This document shows, piece after piece, positions 1-10,998 of a DNA stretch of 64,000 nucleotides; the stretch's first letter is position 1; each line of letters opens with the position of its first letter. The DNA lies in NCBI GenBank assembly GCA_023374045.1, contig CM041776.1:478195375-478259374 (forward strand), written 5' to 3'. The notes beneath the pieces are model-generated. The model was given only the letters and a program-made list of their open reading frames with translations, was not told the origin of the DNA and did no database searches. The DNA is from Limonium bicolor. Its lineage: Eukaryota > Streptophyta > Magnoliopsida > Caryophyllales > Plumbaginaceae. The position numbers were made by a program, and so were the translations under genes.

Positions 1-167
1 TTATGTGCTCTTAAACCCACAACTATCTCAATCACTTCTCCAACTTGTTTACACTTCTTAGGACCATTAAAGGTCACCAAATAACTCCTAAACATCATCT
101 AAAACCATCTCCAATCAATCCCCCATGTTTAGAACCCATTAAAACACATTCTGTTCAATTTTTATAG

Positions 168-349
168 TGGTCCGGGTTTGTGCCCGGGTCTATAAACCCG
201 GACTAGACACTGAAATGTGTTTCTGGCCATTTTTACATGTGTTCCGGGTTTGTGTACCGGGATACAAACCCGGACCAACCCCTGTTATGCCTTTCTAGTG
301 CGTTTTTGCTATGGTCCGGGTTTGCGTACCGATTTGCAAACCCGGACCA
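168..349. repeat. Hairpin array of A0: three 38-nt palindromes, 72-nt period
   Basis: Units at 168-205, 240-277 and 312-349 start exactly 72 nt apart and are each 38 nt long. Each has outer arms close to GGTCCGGGTTT and AAACCCGGACC around a variable centre. Spacers of about 34 nt are AT-rich. The array occupies the same place in A0 as the differently sequenced arrays in A1 and A2. Confidence 0.85.
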
Positions 350-1226
350 CCCCTGGAACTGTCAAAATTTACAGTTTTTGATCAGTTTTCAACCCCTATT
401 TCCCTAATCATTTCCTAACCTTTCCACATGTTTCCTACATGTTTAAGCACCCTATAACATGCCCTAATCATGTTCCAAACCTCCTCAAAACTCTAGTCAA
501 ATCCCTTCTCAATCCTTGCTCAATTTCTACAGATTTTTCTTCCTCTCTGTTACAGTTTGCACCTCTTGTGCATTTTCTAACTTCTCTTGGTAGTTACACT
601 TTGCTCTCTCTTATTTTGACCATTCCAAATCCTTCCTAAACAATTGCATCAACTACACCCAAGTCCTTCCTCCATTTCCAAGATTATAGACACTAGCTCT
701 TTTTCTAAAAATTCCAAGTTACCAAACACCACTTATGCTACATATTTTCATCTCTTCCAAACTCATCCTCCACTTACCATTCCAAAGCTATTAATCCACT
801 TCACTAAACCCAAATGATCACCTAAGTTCTCCCATTTCCAAAGTCACCTAAAAACACTTATTTTCCACCGAAATTTCGCCATAGTTTCCCCATAAACCTA
901 ACATGCCCAAAATCATCCTTCAACACCAAAATCAAATCCTAATCTAGCCACACCCACAAGGGGTCCTACCAGCACACATATCAATCCACCAACCTCATTC
1001 AAATTACATAAAGCATAATATACCACAATAGCTCAAAACTTGGCACTTAAGCCCTTAATTCAAACAACAATCCACAATTTCCCTCAACTTCAACCAACTA
1101 CTTTATTTCACATAATTTGGGTTCATTATTTAATTTAACCCATCCCAATTTCCAAAGCAATCAAAACAAGGTTTAAGGTATATTTCTTACCTTAACTTAC
1201 AAGTCTCTCCTTAATTCTCCTCTTGC

Positions 1227-1231
1227 TCCTC
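1227..1231. other. Target-site duplication TCCTC, left copy, of the Athila-type element
   Basis: TCCTC stands directly before the left LTR and again directly after the right LTR at 14248-14252. Removing the element and one copy restores continuous A0 sequence, judged against A1 near 24090-24130. Confidence 0.85.
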
Positions 1232-2287
1232 TGTTGAGTAAAAACCTAACGACAAGTATACCGGTCGATTATAGCAAGTTTTCCTAGAAGTGTCCCTCCA
1301 GGTTATCGAATCCAAGGGAGGCAGCGTTTTAGTTTAATTAATATTTAAGAACAAACTAATAAATCGGTTTACTCCAGTAACAGGGGGTTTTGTTTGTTGA
1401 ATTGCTAAAGTACGAAACAAGAATGTAAATAAGAGCAAAGGTAATAAATGCAAGACAGTGGGCAAAATAATGATATTTTTTGATTTAATAACAAGGGGAA
1501 ATTCCGGTTTACTAATCCTCCAATTTCTTCGGTTCCTTTCTCAGTGTGTTTTACCAAAATCCAGACTAAAATCCTAGATCAGAAATATTCCACGTTCGGT
1601 CTCCCGCTCGGTGGAATCTAATTAACAACTAATAAATTTTAACTCTCGTTACAAATTTACTAATTGCTAATAGCTTTAAGAAAAATCCAGTTTATTGATC
1701 AGTTAATATCCTAGAGGAATTACCATCTCTAAATTAACCGGTACCGTTCCTGTTGTCTATTATCTACCGCAGTTCTCACTTATAAGCAGATAAACTGATA
1801 AAATCAAGTAATTGGCCAAATCACAAGATTTATAAAATAAATAAGGAACAACACTTAATCTATTAAAATGGTAAATCATAAAGATAATGGAACCTTGAAT
1901 TTGGATTACATAGCAAACCGAAATTTATAGAAACTACTCAGCCATGGAAATGAAAATACTGTAAAAATATATAAATAACATTAAAAGAAGAAGAGAAGAA
2001 GAAACTCAGATTTAAGATTCTTTGATGGAGTCTCTGTGTACAATTAGCATTTTCTTCTGCTCAATCCCCAGAAGATGCGGTGAATTCCTCAACTGCAACT
2101 TCATGCACTTTCAGAATTCTGGAAAGATGGATGTGTGTAGTTATGTAGGTGATAATGAGGTGATAATTTATGGAGGATGTGTGTGAAATAAGGCTGATGG
2201 ATGTAATCAGATGGAGGAATGTATCGTGTGAGAAGTGGTATGATGCTTCTCCAGAATTGTGTCTATAAAATGTGTGAGAATGAGTTC

Positions 2288-2297
2288 TATTTATAGA
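2288..2297 (-). promoter_or_regulatory. Probable TATA box in the Athila 3' LTR
   Basis: CTATAAATAG on the minus strand, centred in a palindrome AGTTCTATAAATAGAACT, about 750 nt into the LTR and downstream of the hairpin array. The same site is in the other LTR at 13473-13482. A TSS has not been shown. Confidence 0.6.
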
Positions 2298-2557
2298 ACT
2301 TATGGATGAGTACGTAGCAGCTTGGTGTGGTGGACATGATGATTAATTATGTTATTTGTTGGAAGGAAGATGGGAGTGCAGTTGGCAAATTTGGAAGGTA
2401 GTTAGATTAGTGGGATTAGAGGATGGAAAGTAGTAGCAGTGGAAGGGATGGAATACGATTGTGGAGGAAAGGCTGGAGAATATGGGGCGGCAGTTTAATA
2501 TGAAGAGAATAAAATTCTCTTTACGTTCGCGCGCTATAGATTGTCGCTTCAACAATA

Positions 2558-2811
2558 TGGTCTGGGACTTAGGTCCTGTAGGAAGTCCCGGACCATGGTA
2601 TAAAAACAGGTCGAGAGTTGGCGTCTTATGGGCCGGGACTTAGGGTCTGTATAAAGTCCCGGACCATGGTATAAAAACAGGTCGAGAGTTCTGTCATGGT
2701 GTGGTCCGGGACTTAGGCCATGTATAAGATCCCGGACCATGCCTGTATTCCATTCGAGAGTTGAGCTAGTTTGTGGTCCGGGACTTAAGTTATGGAACAA
2801 GTCCCGGACCA
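2558..2811. repeat. Hairpin array, Athila 3' LTR: four units of about 38 nt, period about 72 nt
   Basis: Units start at 2558, 2631, 2702 and 2774. Consensus arms are TGGTCCGGGACTT and AGTCCCGGACCA. Spacers carry the repeated phrase CGAGAGTT. Unit 1 has one arm mutation (TCTGGG) and unit 2 is clipped. The same array is in the 5' LTR, in the element's interior (6208-6464) and in solo LTR A2. Confidence 0.9.
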
Positions 2812-3048
2812 TGCCTTGAAATTAGGTCGATGATGATTTTCTCCATTTAGCTTGTTTGAAAAACTATGGTCTCCACAATGATATGAACATGTTTCTTTGA
2901 GATAAAATACCTGAAAAAGCACATAAAAACCATAAAAGAGACAGTTGCAACAAGACATAGAAATACTCAAAAGACAGGGATTTAGCAGTAAATAGCACGA
3001 ATTCGTATCAAAAGACCATGCAGAAATAGGTAAATTCCTGACTTATCA

Positions 3049-3060
3049 ACTTCCCCCTTA
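3049..3060 (-). other. Polypurine tract of the Athila-type element
   Basis: AAGGGGGAAGT on the minus strand abuts the 3' LTR start TGATAAGTC. This is the expected plus-strand DNA priming site. Confidence 0.85.
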
Positions 3061-4397
3061 ATCTTTGCTTGTCCTCAAGCAATTACTGCAATCAAAATGT
3101 ACCAATTTCAAAAGCGGGGATTTATCAGGTCAGGAACAATGTACAAGGCAGAACAACAGTCATAAGAAACAACGATTAGTACTGCAGGTTTTCTTAAACA
3201 GTGAAGCTAGGGTGTTTTACAAATGCATGAGACTATCATCATAACTATTTATCCAAACTTTACTCAGGGCTTTACTTTCCATTGCTTTCCACAATTCATT
3301 GGACGATAAGGGCAACAAGTAATTCATATTCCACATTACCTTTCATTGCCACATACTCATCAGGAATTTGCAATAAACTGTTTAGCATGAAAGAACTTTC
3401 CTTCCAATTTTTCTGAGTAAGCATTATTCATTTCATCCCCCCAGACTTTTTCTCCCCATCCTTGTAGCGGTGTTGGGCCTTCTATCCCAGATCAGATGAT
3501 CTTAGGTAGATAAGTGATGAAGCACTCCATGGGCTTAATTACCGAATGGGAGAGGTCTGTTCCAGTTCAGAATAGATTAGAGGAGTACCTTGCCTTTGTC
3601 CTTTCCTTCCATTCATTCCAAAACTTTCCCAAAGCCCCAAGTTAGTTCAAACAAAATAGTCACAAAATGGTCTCACCTTTTATTGAAGGAAATAGACAAA
3701 AATTTTAACCAAAAACTGACAATACAAGCAGTATAACCAAAGTTCTTATGACCGAAGTTTCAGATTAAATCTCAAAAAATTTCGCTACTCGTACGTTATT
3801 CCTGACTGATGCATCTGACCACAAATGAAAACCAAGTATGTCGAATTAAAAATTTTGTGGAGGGTCATCAAAGGTTAATGAAGTGAGAATTAGTAGTGTC
3901 AGGAACCATAGAAAATAAGCAATAAACGCACAACCCCCTTACTACTAACTTCCTCACACTTAGAAAATAGCAATGCCCTCATTGCTGCATGAATATGATC
4001 ATAGTGCGAAAGAAAGAATGGAACTCCCCTGAAAAATGGGTGAAGATGATGTCCCCACACTTATGAAAAGGAACAGGCGAGTTAAGGAGTGTTGAGAAAA
4101 ATTCGGCAGAGTCTCCTTTGTATTTTGTCGATATCGCACACAAATATGGCAATCCTGTTTGATAATCAAGCAGCACAATGTTGCAAGACAAACAATGAAC
4201 ATAACCAAGTAGTGTAAGTAGCAGGAGTACCAAAGTAACAACAACAATCTAAAAAGAAAATGAAGGTTACCAGAAGATGCAACCTAACAAGCTAAAAGAC
4301 ATTAAAACATCTCAAATTACCAAGTCAGTTGAAAGTCCAAAAGAACAATAAAAGATAGGTAGACTGATGAAGAAGAGAGCATAAACCCAAACATGTA
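3061..4397 (-). other. Non-coding 3' region of the Athila-type element
   Basis: About 1.3 kb between the extra ORF and the polypurine tract. Only short ORFs without recognisable motifs are present. Long non-coding stretches here are common in Athila elements. Confidence 0.6.
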
Positions 4398-5717
4398 CTA
4401 CCGACGGGGCATGCGCCAGGACTCCAACTGTGTAAAGCGCTCATCATAAGCATGGAATCGGGCCTCCTGACGAGCCGCGTACTCAGCAAACTGAGCATCC
4501 CGCCTGGCCTCATAGTCAGTCTGACGGGTCTCTAAAGCTGAGAGTCTCTCACCATACCCATCCAGACGACTCGTAAAACTGTCAAAGTAAGCTGTAGCAG
4601 TCCCCCTCCCGGCTCTAAACTCATGCAGCAACTCATCATAGCCCGGGGCCGGACCAGCAGGTATCGGGAAGGCTGGGGTCTCACCACCACCAGCAGCAGC
4701 CTCATCAGCAACGGCATCAACCTCATCAGCAACGACATCAGCCTCATCAGCAACCTCAGCGGCGTCCTCAGCAACTCGGGGTGCGCGTGCAGCGCGTCGG
4801 CGCTTCACCCACTGCCCGTCGATCTTCTCCCACTGAAAGAATCTCATCATCATCATATTGAGAGTAGACCGAGGATACTGAGGCTGCTCATCAGATACAT
4901 CCACCCTCCTGTCAGCAAGTAACGACTGTAGGAGGTGTGGGAACGGGAGAGAAGCGGAGTGATCGGTCTCAACTACCCGGATGATGGAGTTAAAGATAAT
5001 TCGATGCATAGCGGGTGGAACCCCTACAGCGGCATAGTCGTCGTCCAGGATGTAGCGCATCAGCCAGCAGTCATACATATTCAGATCAGCGCACTCCCGG
5101 GGGCGAACATTAGACATCGGCACCCTTAAAATCAGACGCTCTCTAGGGGTCGGTAACTTATCCCCCGTGACAACCTGCTTGTCCCAGTTATTCCTACGCT
5201 GCCGGTTTTGAACTTCGGGATCATTGACAATCAAATTAATGTAGTACTCCTTAGCCTGTCGTTCGAACAATGGCATATTCGCCCTATTCTCCGCAGTTGG
5301 AACCCGAACAGCTATGGGCAATCCCAAACAATGCCTAATGCTATAGGCAGTCACAGAAATATCCACCCCTTTAACCACAGAATTAATAGCATCCCTAGCC
5401 TCATTCACCGTCGCATTAGCATAAAACAATTTCACCAATCTCGGATAGAATCTCCCACATCTATTAAGCAAACACAACCAACGACGTGCACTAAAAAGTG
5501 TCTCCAGATCAAACTCAGCTATCAAAGTCGGGCAAACTGACCTTTCGGGTAAGATTTTCCTTTCGCGTGCCCTGTACCAATTTGCAGCGGCTTCATTGAT
5601 GAATTCTGACTCAACCATCTCCCGGACCCGGATCGGAGCTGCATTGGGGGACGGAGGAGCGGCGGCGGAGGAAGATGCGCCTGCTGTGTTGCTGCGTCGA
5701 GCTCGTTTGGGTGCCAT
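4398..5717 (-). CDS. Extra ORF of the Athila-type element (putative plant transposon protein, env-like position)
   Basis: Intact 439-aa reading frame after integrase. The start MAPKRARR (ATG at 5715-5717) is preferred over the upstream in-frame Met at 5948, because the upstream 77 residues are low-complexity His/Pro/Thr-rich, and the basic N-terminus followed by a Ser/Ala/Pro linker is typical. Residues about 30-290 form a globular region (YINLIV, HCLGLPI, MYDCWLMRYIL) that I recognise as the 'putative plant transposon protein' domain found in this slot of Athila relatives. Then come an Ala/Glu/Asp-rich acidic linker (VADEADVVADEVDAV) and a C-terminal Tyr/Arg/Gln-rich, probably coiled-coil tail. 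No signal peptide or convincing membrane segment is seen, so a viral-type envelope role is not supported. Function unknown. Confidence 0.75.
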   Translation of the reverse strand: MAPKRARRSNTAGASSSAAAPPSPNAAPIRVREMVESEFINEAAANWYRARERKILPERSVCPTLIAEFDLETLFSARRWLCLLNRCGRFYPRLVKLFYANATVNEARDAINSVVKGVDISVTAYSIRHCLGLPIAVRVPTAENRANMPLFERQAKEYYINLIVNDPEVQNRQRRNNWDKQVVTGDKLPTPRERLILRVPMSNVRPRECADLNMYDCWLMRYILDDDYAAVGVPPAMHRIIFNSIIRVVETDHSASLPFPHLLQSLLADRRVDVSDEQPQYPRSTLNMMMMRFFQWEKIDGQWVKRRRAARAPRVAEDAAEVADEADVVADEVDAVADEAAAGGGETPAFPIPAGPAPGYDELLHEFRAGRGTATAYFDSFTSRLDGYGERLSALETRQTDYEARRDAQFAEYAARQEARFHAYDERFTQLESWRMPRR

Positions 5718-6688
5718 TTTAAAATTTGGGAGTAAGGATGTGGTAAGGGGTGTTAGTGCGAAGGTTTGGTACGAAATTGGAGTGAGATGGAGACAAGAGC
5801 GGAGGTGCGCTGGGTGAGGACGGAAGATGTTGGGATTTGTGGTGCGTGGGTTGGGTGGCGAAGGCGGTAGTGACGGCGGGTGAATGCGACAGAGGAGGGG
5901 AGTGGTGGTGTGGTGTGGTTTGTGAACGCGATAGATGTAGGGCGGCACGAGGGATATGGTGAAGGATATGGTGGTGTAGTGAAGACGACGGAAGTGGGGA
6001 AGGTGAGAAGTGGCGGTGGCGGAAATGCAGGTGACAGTGGAGGTGAAGTGGTGCGGGTGGCGTGAAGTCGAGGTGGGCTGCGAAGATGGTAGCGGTGGAG
6101 TGGCGTTGTGGGTTTGCGGCGCCGGTTCGCAAGTTAGGGGTTTCAGAAATTGGAGGATGAAGACGACACAACACGTCGTTGTTATTTTTTTCTTTCAAAT
6201 CGCTGCCTGGTCCGGGACTTAAGGTGTGGTTGAAGTCCCGGACCACCCTGTTTAATTCCGCCGAGAGTTCTGTTTGTGATAGGTCCGGGACCTAAGATAT
6301 GGGTGAGGTCCCGGACCACTATGTAAAAATAGCCCGAAAGTTTCTATCGCCTTGGGTCCGGGACTTAAGATATGGGCGAGGTCCCGGCCCAGGTGAATTT
6401 TTCGGTTCAAGAATTTGCCGCTCCTCTGGTCCGGGACTGAAGTCCTGTAACAGGTCCCAGACCACCCCTTGTGAATCCACCGAAAGTATGCTTCCTAGAA
6501 CTCTGTTTCTCTTCCTTCACCAAACCTACACTTTAACAAAACCAACCAAAGAAAGCTAACAAAGGAATCAGAGCAAGTAAAAACATGAATTAAAACGAAA
6601 CACAAGAAGATAAATGAAGGAATATTGGGTTGCCTCCCAATGAGCTGCCCATCTTTTCGGTCTTTGGCTAGACTGTGCAACTGTAAGA
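5718..6688 (-). other. Intergenic region between integrase and the extra ORF
   Basis: No supported gene. Short ORFs on both strands are low-complexity. It contains the four-unit hairpin array at 6208-6464, about 490 nt upstream of the extra ORF's start, so it may hold an internal promoter. No clear TATA box was seen. Confidence 0.5.
6208..6464. repeat. Internal hairpin array: four 38-nt units at exactly 73-nt steps
   Basis: Units start at 6208, 6281, 6354 and 6427, each 38 nt, with arms TGGTCCGGGACTTAAG and GGTCCCGGACCA and spacers carrying CCGAGAGTT or CCGAAAGTT. This is the LTR cassette repeated outside the LTR, upstream of the extra ORF. Unit 3 has a damaged right arm (CCCGGCCCA). Confidence 0.9.
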
Positions 6689-7936
6689 TCAGTATGGAGG
6701 ATCATGCACCGTGATCACCGAATGGACTTCGGTGATGTCACCACTTAGATAGTGTTTCAACTGAGACCCGTTGACATTGAATGTCCCCCCTTCTGTATTG
6801 ATTAAACCTATGGCTCCATAGGGCGAGACACTCGTCACTGTGAACGGTCCAGACCAACGAGATTTCAACTTTCCTGGGAATAGTTTCAGGCGGGAGTTGA
6901 ATAGAAGCACCTTATCTCCAACGTGAAAATCACGCTTGACCAATAGCTTATCATGCCACCTTTTCGTTTTCTCCTTATAGATCTTGGCGTTTTCATAGGC
7001 TTCCTCTCTAAACTCCTCCAGATCACACAGCTGTAGCTTACGCTTCTCACCAGCCTTTTGGAGATCAAAATTCAATGCCTTAATTGCCCAAAAAGACTTG
7101 TGCTCCAGCTCCACAGGTAAGTGACATGCCTTGCCATAAACCAACTTGTATGGAGACATACCTAAGGGTGTTTTGAAGGCAGTGCGGTATGCCCACAAGG
7201 CATCATCTAGCTTGAGCGACCAATCGCGTCGAGAGGATGTGACAGATTTCTGAAGGATCCACTTGATTTCTCTATTTGTAATCTCAGCTTGCCCGTTTGT
7301 TTGTGGATGATACGGTAGAGAAACCTTATGCCGTACGCCATACTTCTGTAGAAGAGCTTCAAACTGTTTGTTGCAGAAGTGGGTACCTCCATCACTAATG
7401 ATTGCTCGCGGAACACCAAAAGGAATGAATATATTCCGCTTCAAAAATTTCAGCACTACTTTTGCATCATTAGTTGGTGCTGCTATTGCTTCAGCCCATT
7501 TTGTAACGTAGTCCACTGCTACCAAGATGTAGAGGTTACCTTGAGATGATGGAAACGGTCCCATGAAATCAATGCCCCAAAGGTCGAATGGTTCAACTTC
7601 CAATATAGAATTCAAGGGTATCTCATGGGGTCTAGATAGGTTCCCCTGCCTTTGGCACTGGTCACATGTGGATACAAACTGATAGCAATCTTTGTTCAAG
7701 GTCTTCCAAAAGAAACCTGCTTCCAAAACTTTTGCGGCTGTCCGAGCAGGACCGAAATGACCTCCTACTTCTCTTGAGTGACAATGAACAAGGATATCTC
7801 TTATTTCAGTATCAGGAACACATCTACGAATCATCCCGTCCGCACAAACCTTGAAAAGAAATGGATCGTCCCAACGGTAGTGCTTAACAGTGGAGAAGAA
7901 CTTCTTCCTCTGCTGATATGTTAATGCTGGGGGTAC
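6689..7936 (-). pseudogene. Athila-type pol: integrase part
   Basis: Open from about 7936 down to 6689 in the frame of the upstream RT-RNase H part and separated from it by one in-frame stop (7937-7939). It shows the zinc-binding His/Cys set ([20 protein letters not shown]) and the catalytic D-D-E residues ([27 protein letters not shown]). The C-terminal domain includes [20 protein letters not shown], the usual gypsy GPY/F region. No chromodomain is visible, which fits Athila rather than a chromovirus. The protein would insert element DNA into the host chromosome. Confidence 0.88.
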
Positions 7937-8995
7937 TATCTATTTTGCAAGATAGTTTGCAATATCCGCATACCAAGGATCGCCCGTGGAACCAACTTTG
8001 AACACATACTCATTGGGGAAGAACTCGTTGATTGGTATACCGTCATCAGCATATTTAATCCGAGATAAGTGATCAGCCACTCCATTCTGTACTCCGGGCT
8101 TATCTTTTATCTCTATATCAAACTCCTGAAGGAGTAGGATCCATCGAATCAGCCTCGGTTTTGCTTCTACCTTCTTGAATAAATGTCGTAGGGCGGAGTG
8201 ATCTGTATGGACTATGACTTTACTCCCAATGATGTACGATCTGAATTTGTCACATGCAAAGACGATGGCTAACAACTCCTTTTCTGTTGTTGCATAATTT
8301 TTTTGTGCATCATTGAGTGTCTTGCTTGCACAGTAGACTACCTTTAGCATTTTGTCATGTCTCTGCCCCAGAACTGCTCCCATAGCAAAATCGCTAGCAT
8401 CACACATGATCTCGAATGGTAGAGACCAATCAGGTGCAACAACAACCGGTGCTGATACTAGCTTTTCCTTGATGATGATAAATGCCTCAAGACATTCTTT
8501 AGTGAAGTCGAATTTCGCATCCTTGGCCAGCAAGTCACACAACGGCTTAGATATCTTCGAAAAGTCTTTAATGAACCGTCTGTAGAAGCCCGCATGACCT
8601 AGGAAACTCCTCACATCTTTTACTGTTGCTGGTGGTGGTAACTTATCGATCACTTCGACCTTAGCCTTGTCCACCTCAATACCTCTGCTAGAGATCTTGT
8701 GTCCCAGTACAATGCCCTCTTGCACCATGAAGTGGCACTTTTCCCAGTTTAGGACTAAATTGGTTTCTCTGCACCTGGCTAAGATATGATCCAAATTTTC
8801 CAAACAAGAGTCAAACGTTAGTCCAAAAACTGAAAAATCATCCATGAATACCTCGATGCATTTTTCAATATAGTCGAAAAATATGGCCGTCATGCAGCGC
8901 TGGAAGGTAGCTGGAGCGTTACATAAACCGAAGGGCATGCGTCGGTAGGCATATGCCATATGGGCATGTGAAAGTTGTTTTCTCTTGGTCCTCTT
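7937..8995 (-). pseudogene. Athila-type pol: RT C-terminal half and RNase H
   Basis: Reading frame with [16 protein letters not shown], the polymerase active site FMDD (YxDD type) and the thumb, then RNase H with [14 protein letters not shown], the [17 protein letters not shown] helix and VHTDHSALR. It ends at an amber stop (7937-7939) before the integrase. At its upstream end, near 8995, the frame is lost relative to the RT N-terminal half; a 2-nt shortfall after the CPYG motif fits slippage in a CA/TA run. Confidence 0.87.
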
Positions 8996-10052
8996 CAGCA
9001 ATAGGTATCTGAAAATACCCAGAGTAACCATCCAAGAAACAGTAATATTTATGCCCTGCAAGTCTCTCCAACATTTGGTCAATGAAAGGAAGAGGGAAAT
9101 GATCTTTTCTAGTTGCAGCATTTAACTTTCGATAGTCAATGCACACTCTATGCCCTGTAATAGTTCTCTGAGGAACTAACTCACCTTTATCATTGGGAAT
9201 TACAGTAAATCCCCCTTTCTTGGGCACTACTTGTGTAGGGCTCACCCATTCACTATCAGAAATTGCATAAATAATACCTGCATCGAGAAGCTTAATGACT
9301 TCTTTCTTTACCACCTCCTTCATGTTTGGGTTCAATCTTCTCTGGGGTTGAACTAATGGTTTAAAGTTTTCTTCAAGAAAGATGCGGTGTGTGCAAAAGT
9401 GAGGAGCTATCCCCTGGATATCAGCGATTGACCAACCTATCACCTTCTTGTTCTTCCTAAGCACCTGCACTAGTTGTTCCTCCTGTTTATCAGTTAGTTC
9501 TGCAGAGATAATGACAGGCAAACTAGAGGGTTCAATTAAGAAAACATATTTTAAATGGCTGGGGAGAGGTTTCAGCTCCAAGGATGGTGGTTCTTTGATA
9601 GAGGGGATCAACTCCTGAGGTTCCCTTTCCAGCTTTTCACGTTCTATTATGGGACCTTTTCGATAGCGTCCTCCTGCTGATAATTGGAATGCCACAACAG
9701 AGACCTCCGGATCATCATGAATTCCATCTATGGATTCCACTAAGCATTTCTCTAACTCATCGATGTCAGCAGGGCTAAATACATAATCCTGCAGTAGAGA
9801 GTCAATAGATTCCAAACTAAAACAAGCATGTACATCAGATGGGTGTTTTGTAACCTTTGACATGTCAAAAACAAGCTGTTCATCATGCATTCTCAATATT
9901 ATCTTACCACCCTCAACATCAATGAGGGTTCTGGCTGTTCGCATAAATGGGCGCCCAAGGATTAGTGGTACTTCTTTGTCTTCCTCCATATCTAAGATCA
10001 CAAAATCAGCGGGGAAAACAAAAGTACCAACTGACACAACCAAATCTCGCAC
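8996..10052 (-). pseudogene. Athila-type pol: protease end and RT N-terminal half
   Basis: Begins with the C-terminal flank of the aspartic protease (VILDMEEDKEVPLILGRPF). A linker follows, then RT fingers and palm: [57 protein letters not shown] and [11 protein letters not shown]. It is out of frame with both the upstream protease core (break at about 10053-10085) and the downstream RT half (near 8995). Confidence 0.87.
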
Positions 10053-10084
10053 TACTCCTTTCGGTAAAATAATGGACCTATCTG

Positions 10085-10877
10085 CTAATTGAAGAGTAAT
10101 ACGGGTGGGATCACATTCACCAATCCAAGTTTAAGGTACATAGACATGGGCATTAAATTGATGCTAGCACCCAAATCACACAGTCCCTTACCACAGTCAA
10201 TATTACCTATAGAACATGGGATGATTGGAAGACCTGGATCATCGAGCTTCGGGGGAAGCTTTTTAGTGAGCACAGCAGAAACTCTCTCTATCAACTGGAC
10301 CGTTTCCTTTTCTATCATGACCTTCTATTTGAGAGGATTCCTTCATGAATTTTGCATAGAGAGGCATTTGCTTTAACGCATCTGCAAAGGGAATATTTAT
10401 GGTTAGTTTTTCTTAAAGATGCTCAAAACTTACCGAACTGCTCATCAAGGTCTTTCTTCTTTAGTCTGTTCGGGAATGGAATGGCATTCAACAGCTGCTC
10501 TCTGTGATGGTTTGGGGCTGTGGGTAGATTTATTTGATGTCCCATGCTCTGACTGTTTAGGTTCGCCAGCCGGCGCATTTTCCAACATTGGTTTGCTCAA
10601 CAATCTCAACCTCTTGACCCACATCATTTTCTTCATCGGGTTGATTGAGAGTATCCACAGCTTCAGGGATCGGATGATCAAGCTGTCTACCACTTCTCAA
10701 GTTTATTGCTTTAGCATATTCTCTTGGATTCATCTCTGGTTGACTAGGCAAGGACCCAGTAGGTCTCTCTGAAAGCTTCTGACTAATTTGAGCCAATTGA
10801 GTTTCCATTCGCTTATTGTAAGCCTTTTGTTCTTGCAATGAATGCCTTTTGGTTGTTGTTGATTTCATCTTGCTCAT
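10085..10877 (-). pseudogene. Athila-type gag C-terminus and protease core
   Basis: Three broken frames. 10557-10877 carries a Gln/Lys-rich coiled stretch and NPREYAKAINLRSGRQ, the typical end of Athila gag. 10445-10693 overlaps it in a shifted frame. 10085-10318 holds the protease core with CDLGASINLMP, where Athila proteases have D-L-G-A instead of D-S/T-G. Frame changes occur near 10690, 10320-10445 and 10060-10085. Confidence 0.8.
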
Positions 10878-10998
10878 TGAATCTGGCTTTTGTTGATGTA
10901 ATGAATTCGCTCATCATGGCTTCCAAGTTTGAGGAACTACTAGCTCTTTGACTTTGCATCTGTTGGTTCTAAGGGGGTCTCTGATAGGACTGATTATA

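Larger units (their letters stand above)
1..1231 (-). mobile_element. LTR A0, distal part (Tekay-type giant LTR, interrupted)
   Basis: Read on the minus strand this matches the middle of solo LTR A1 (about 24100-25170): the phrase around 'tgtgctggtagaaccccttgtggg' is shared, as are the run to 'ttatggggaaac' and the splice-donor-like AAG|GTAAG (GT at 1190). It continues the LTR piece at 14248-15456; the Athila element sits between them. The last 2 kb or so of the LTR lies beyond the left edge. No coding potential is seen; the 66-aa plus-strand ORF at 439-639 lies opposite LTR sequence and is not a gene. Confidence 0.85.
1232..3048 (-). repeat. 3' LTR of the Athila-type element
   Basis: Aligns end to end with 12415-14247. 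On the plus strand it runs from TGTTGAGTAAAAACC to CTTATCA. The other LTR begins TATTGAG, a single change at the terminal dinucleotide. The minus-strand start is TGATAAGTCAGG, an ending style shared with LTRs E and F in this window. Confidence 0.92.

Noticed and set aside
2549..2812. ORF of 87 aa made of repeated MVRDL...SPGP words (also 13812-14000)
   Set aside because: A translation of the hairpin array itself; no independent evidence of coding.
4398..5948. Env glycoprotein interpretation and the longer 516-aa start
   Set aside because: No signal peptide or membrane segment; the first 77 residues are low-complexity, so the start at 5717 is preferred and the protein is called unknown.
5719..6246. 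175-aa minus ORF rich in His/Pro/Ser upstream of the extra ORF
   Set aside because: Shifted frame over a low-complexity and hairpin region; no domain.
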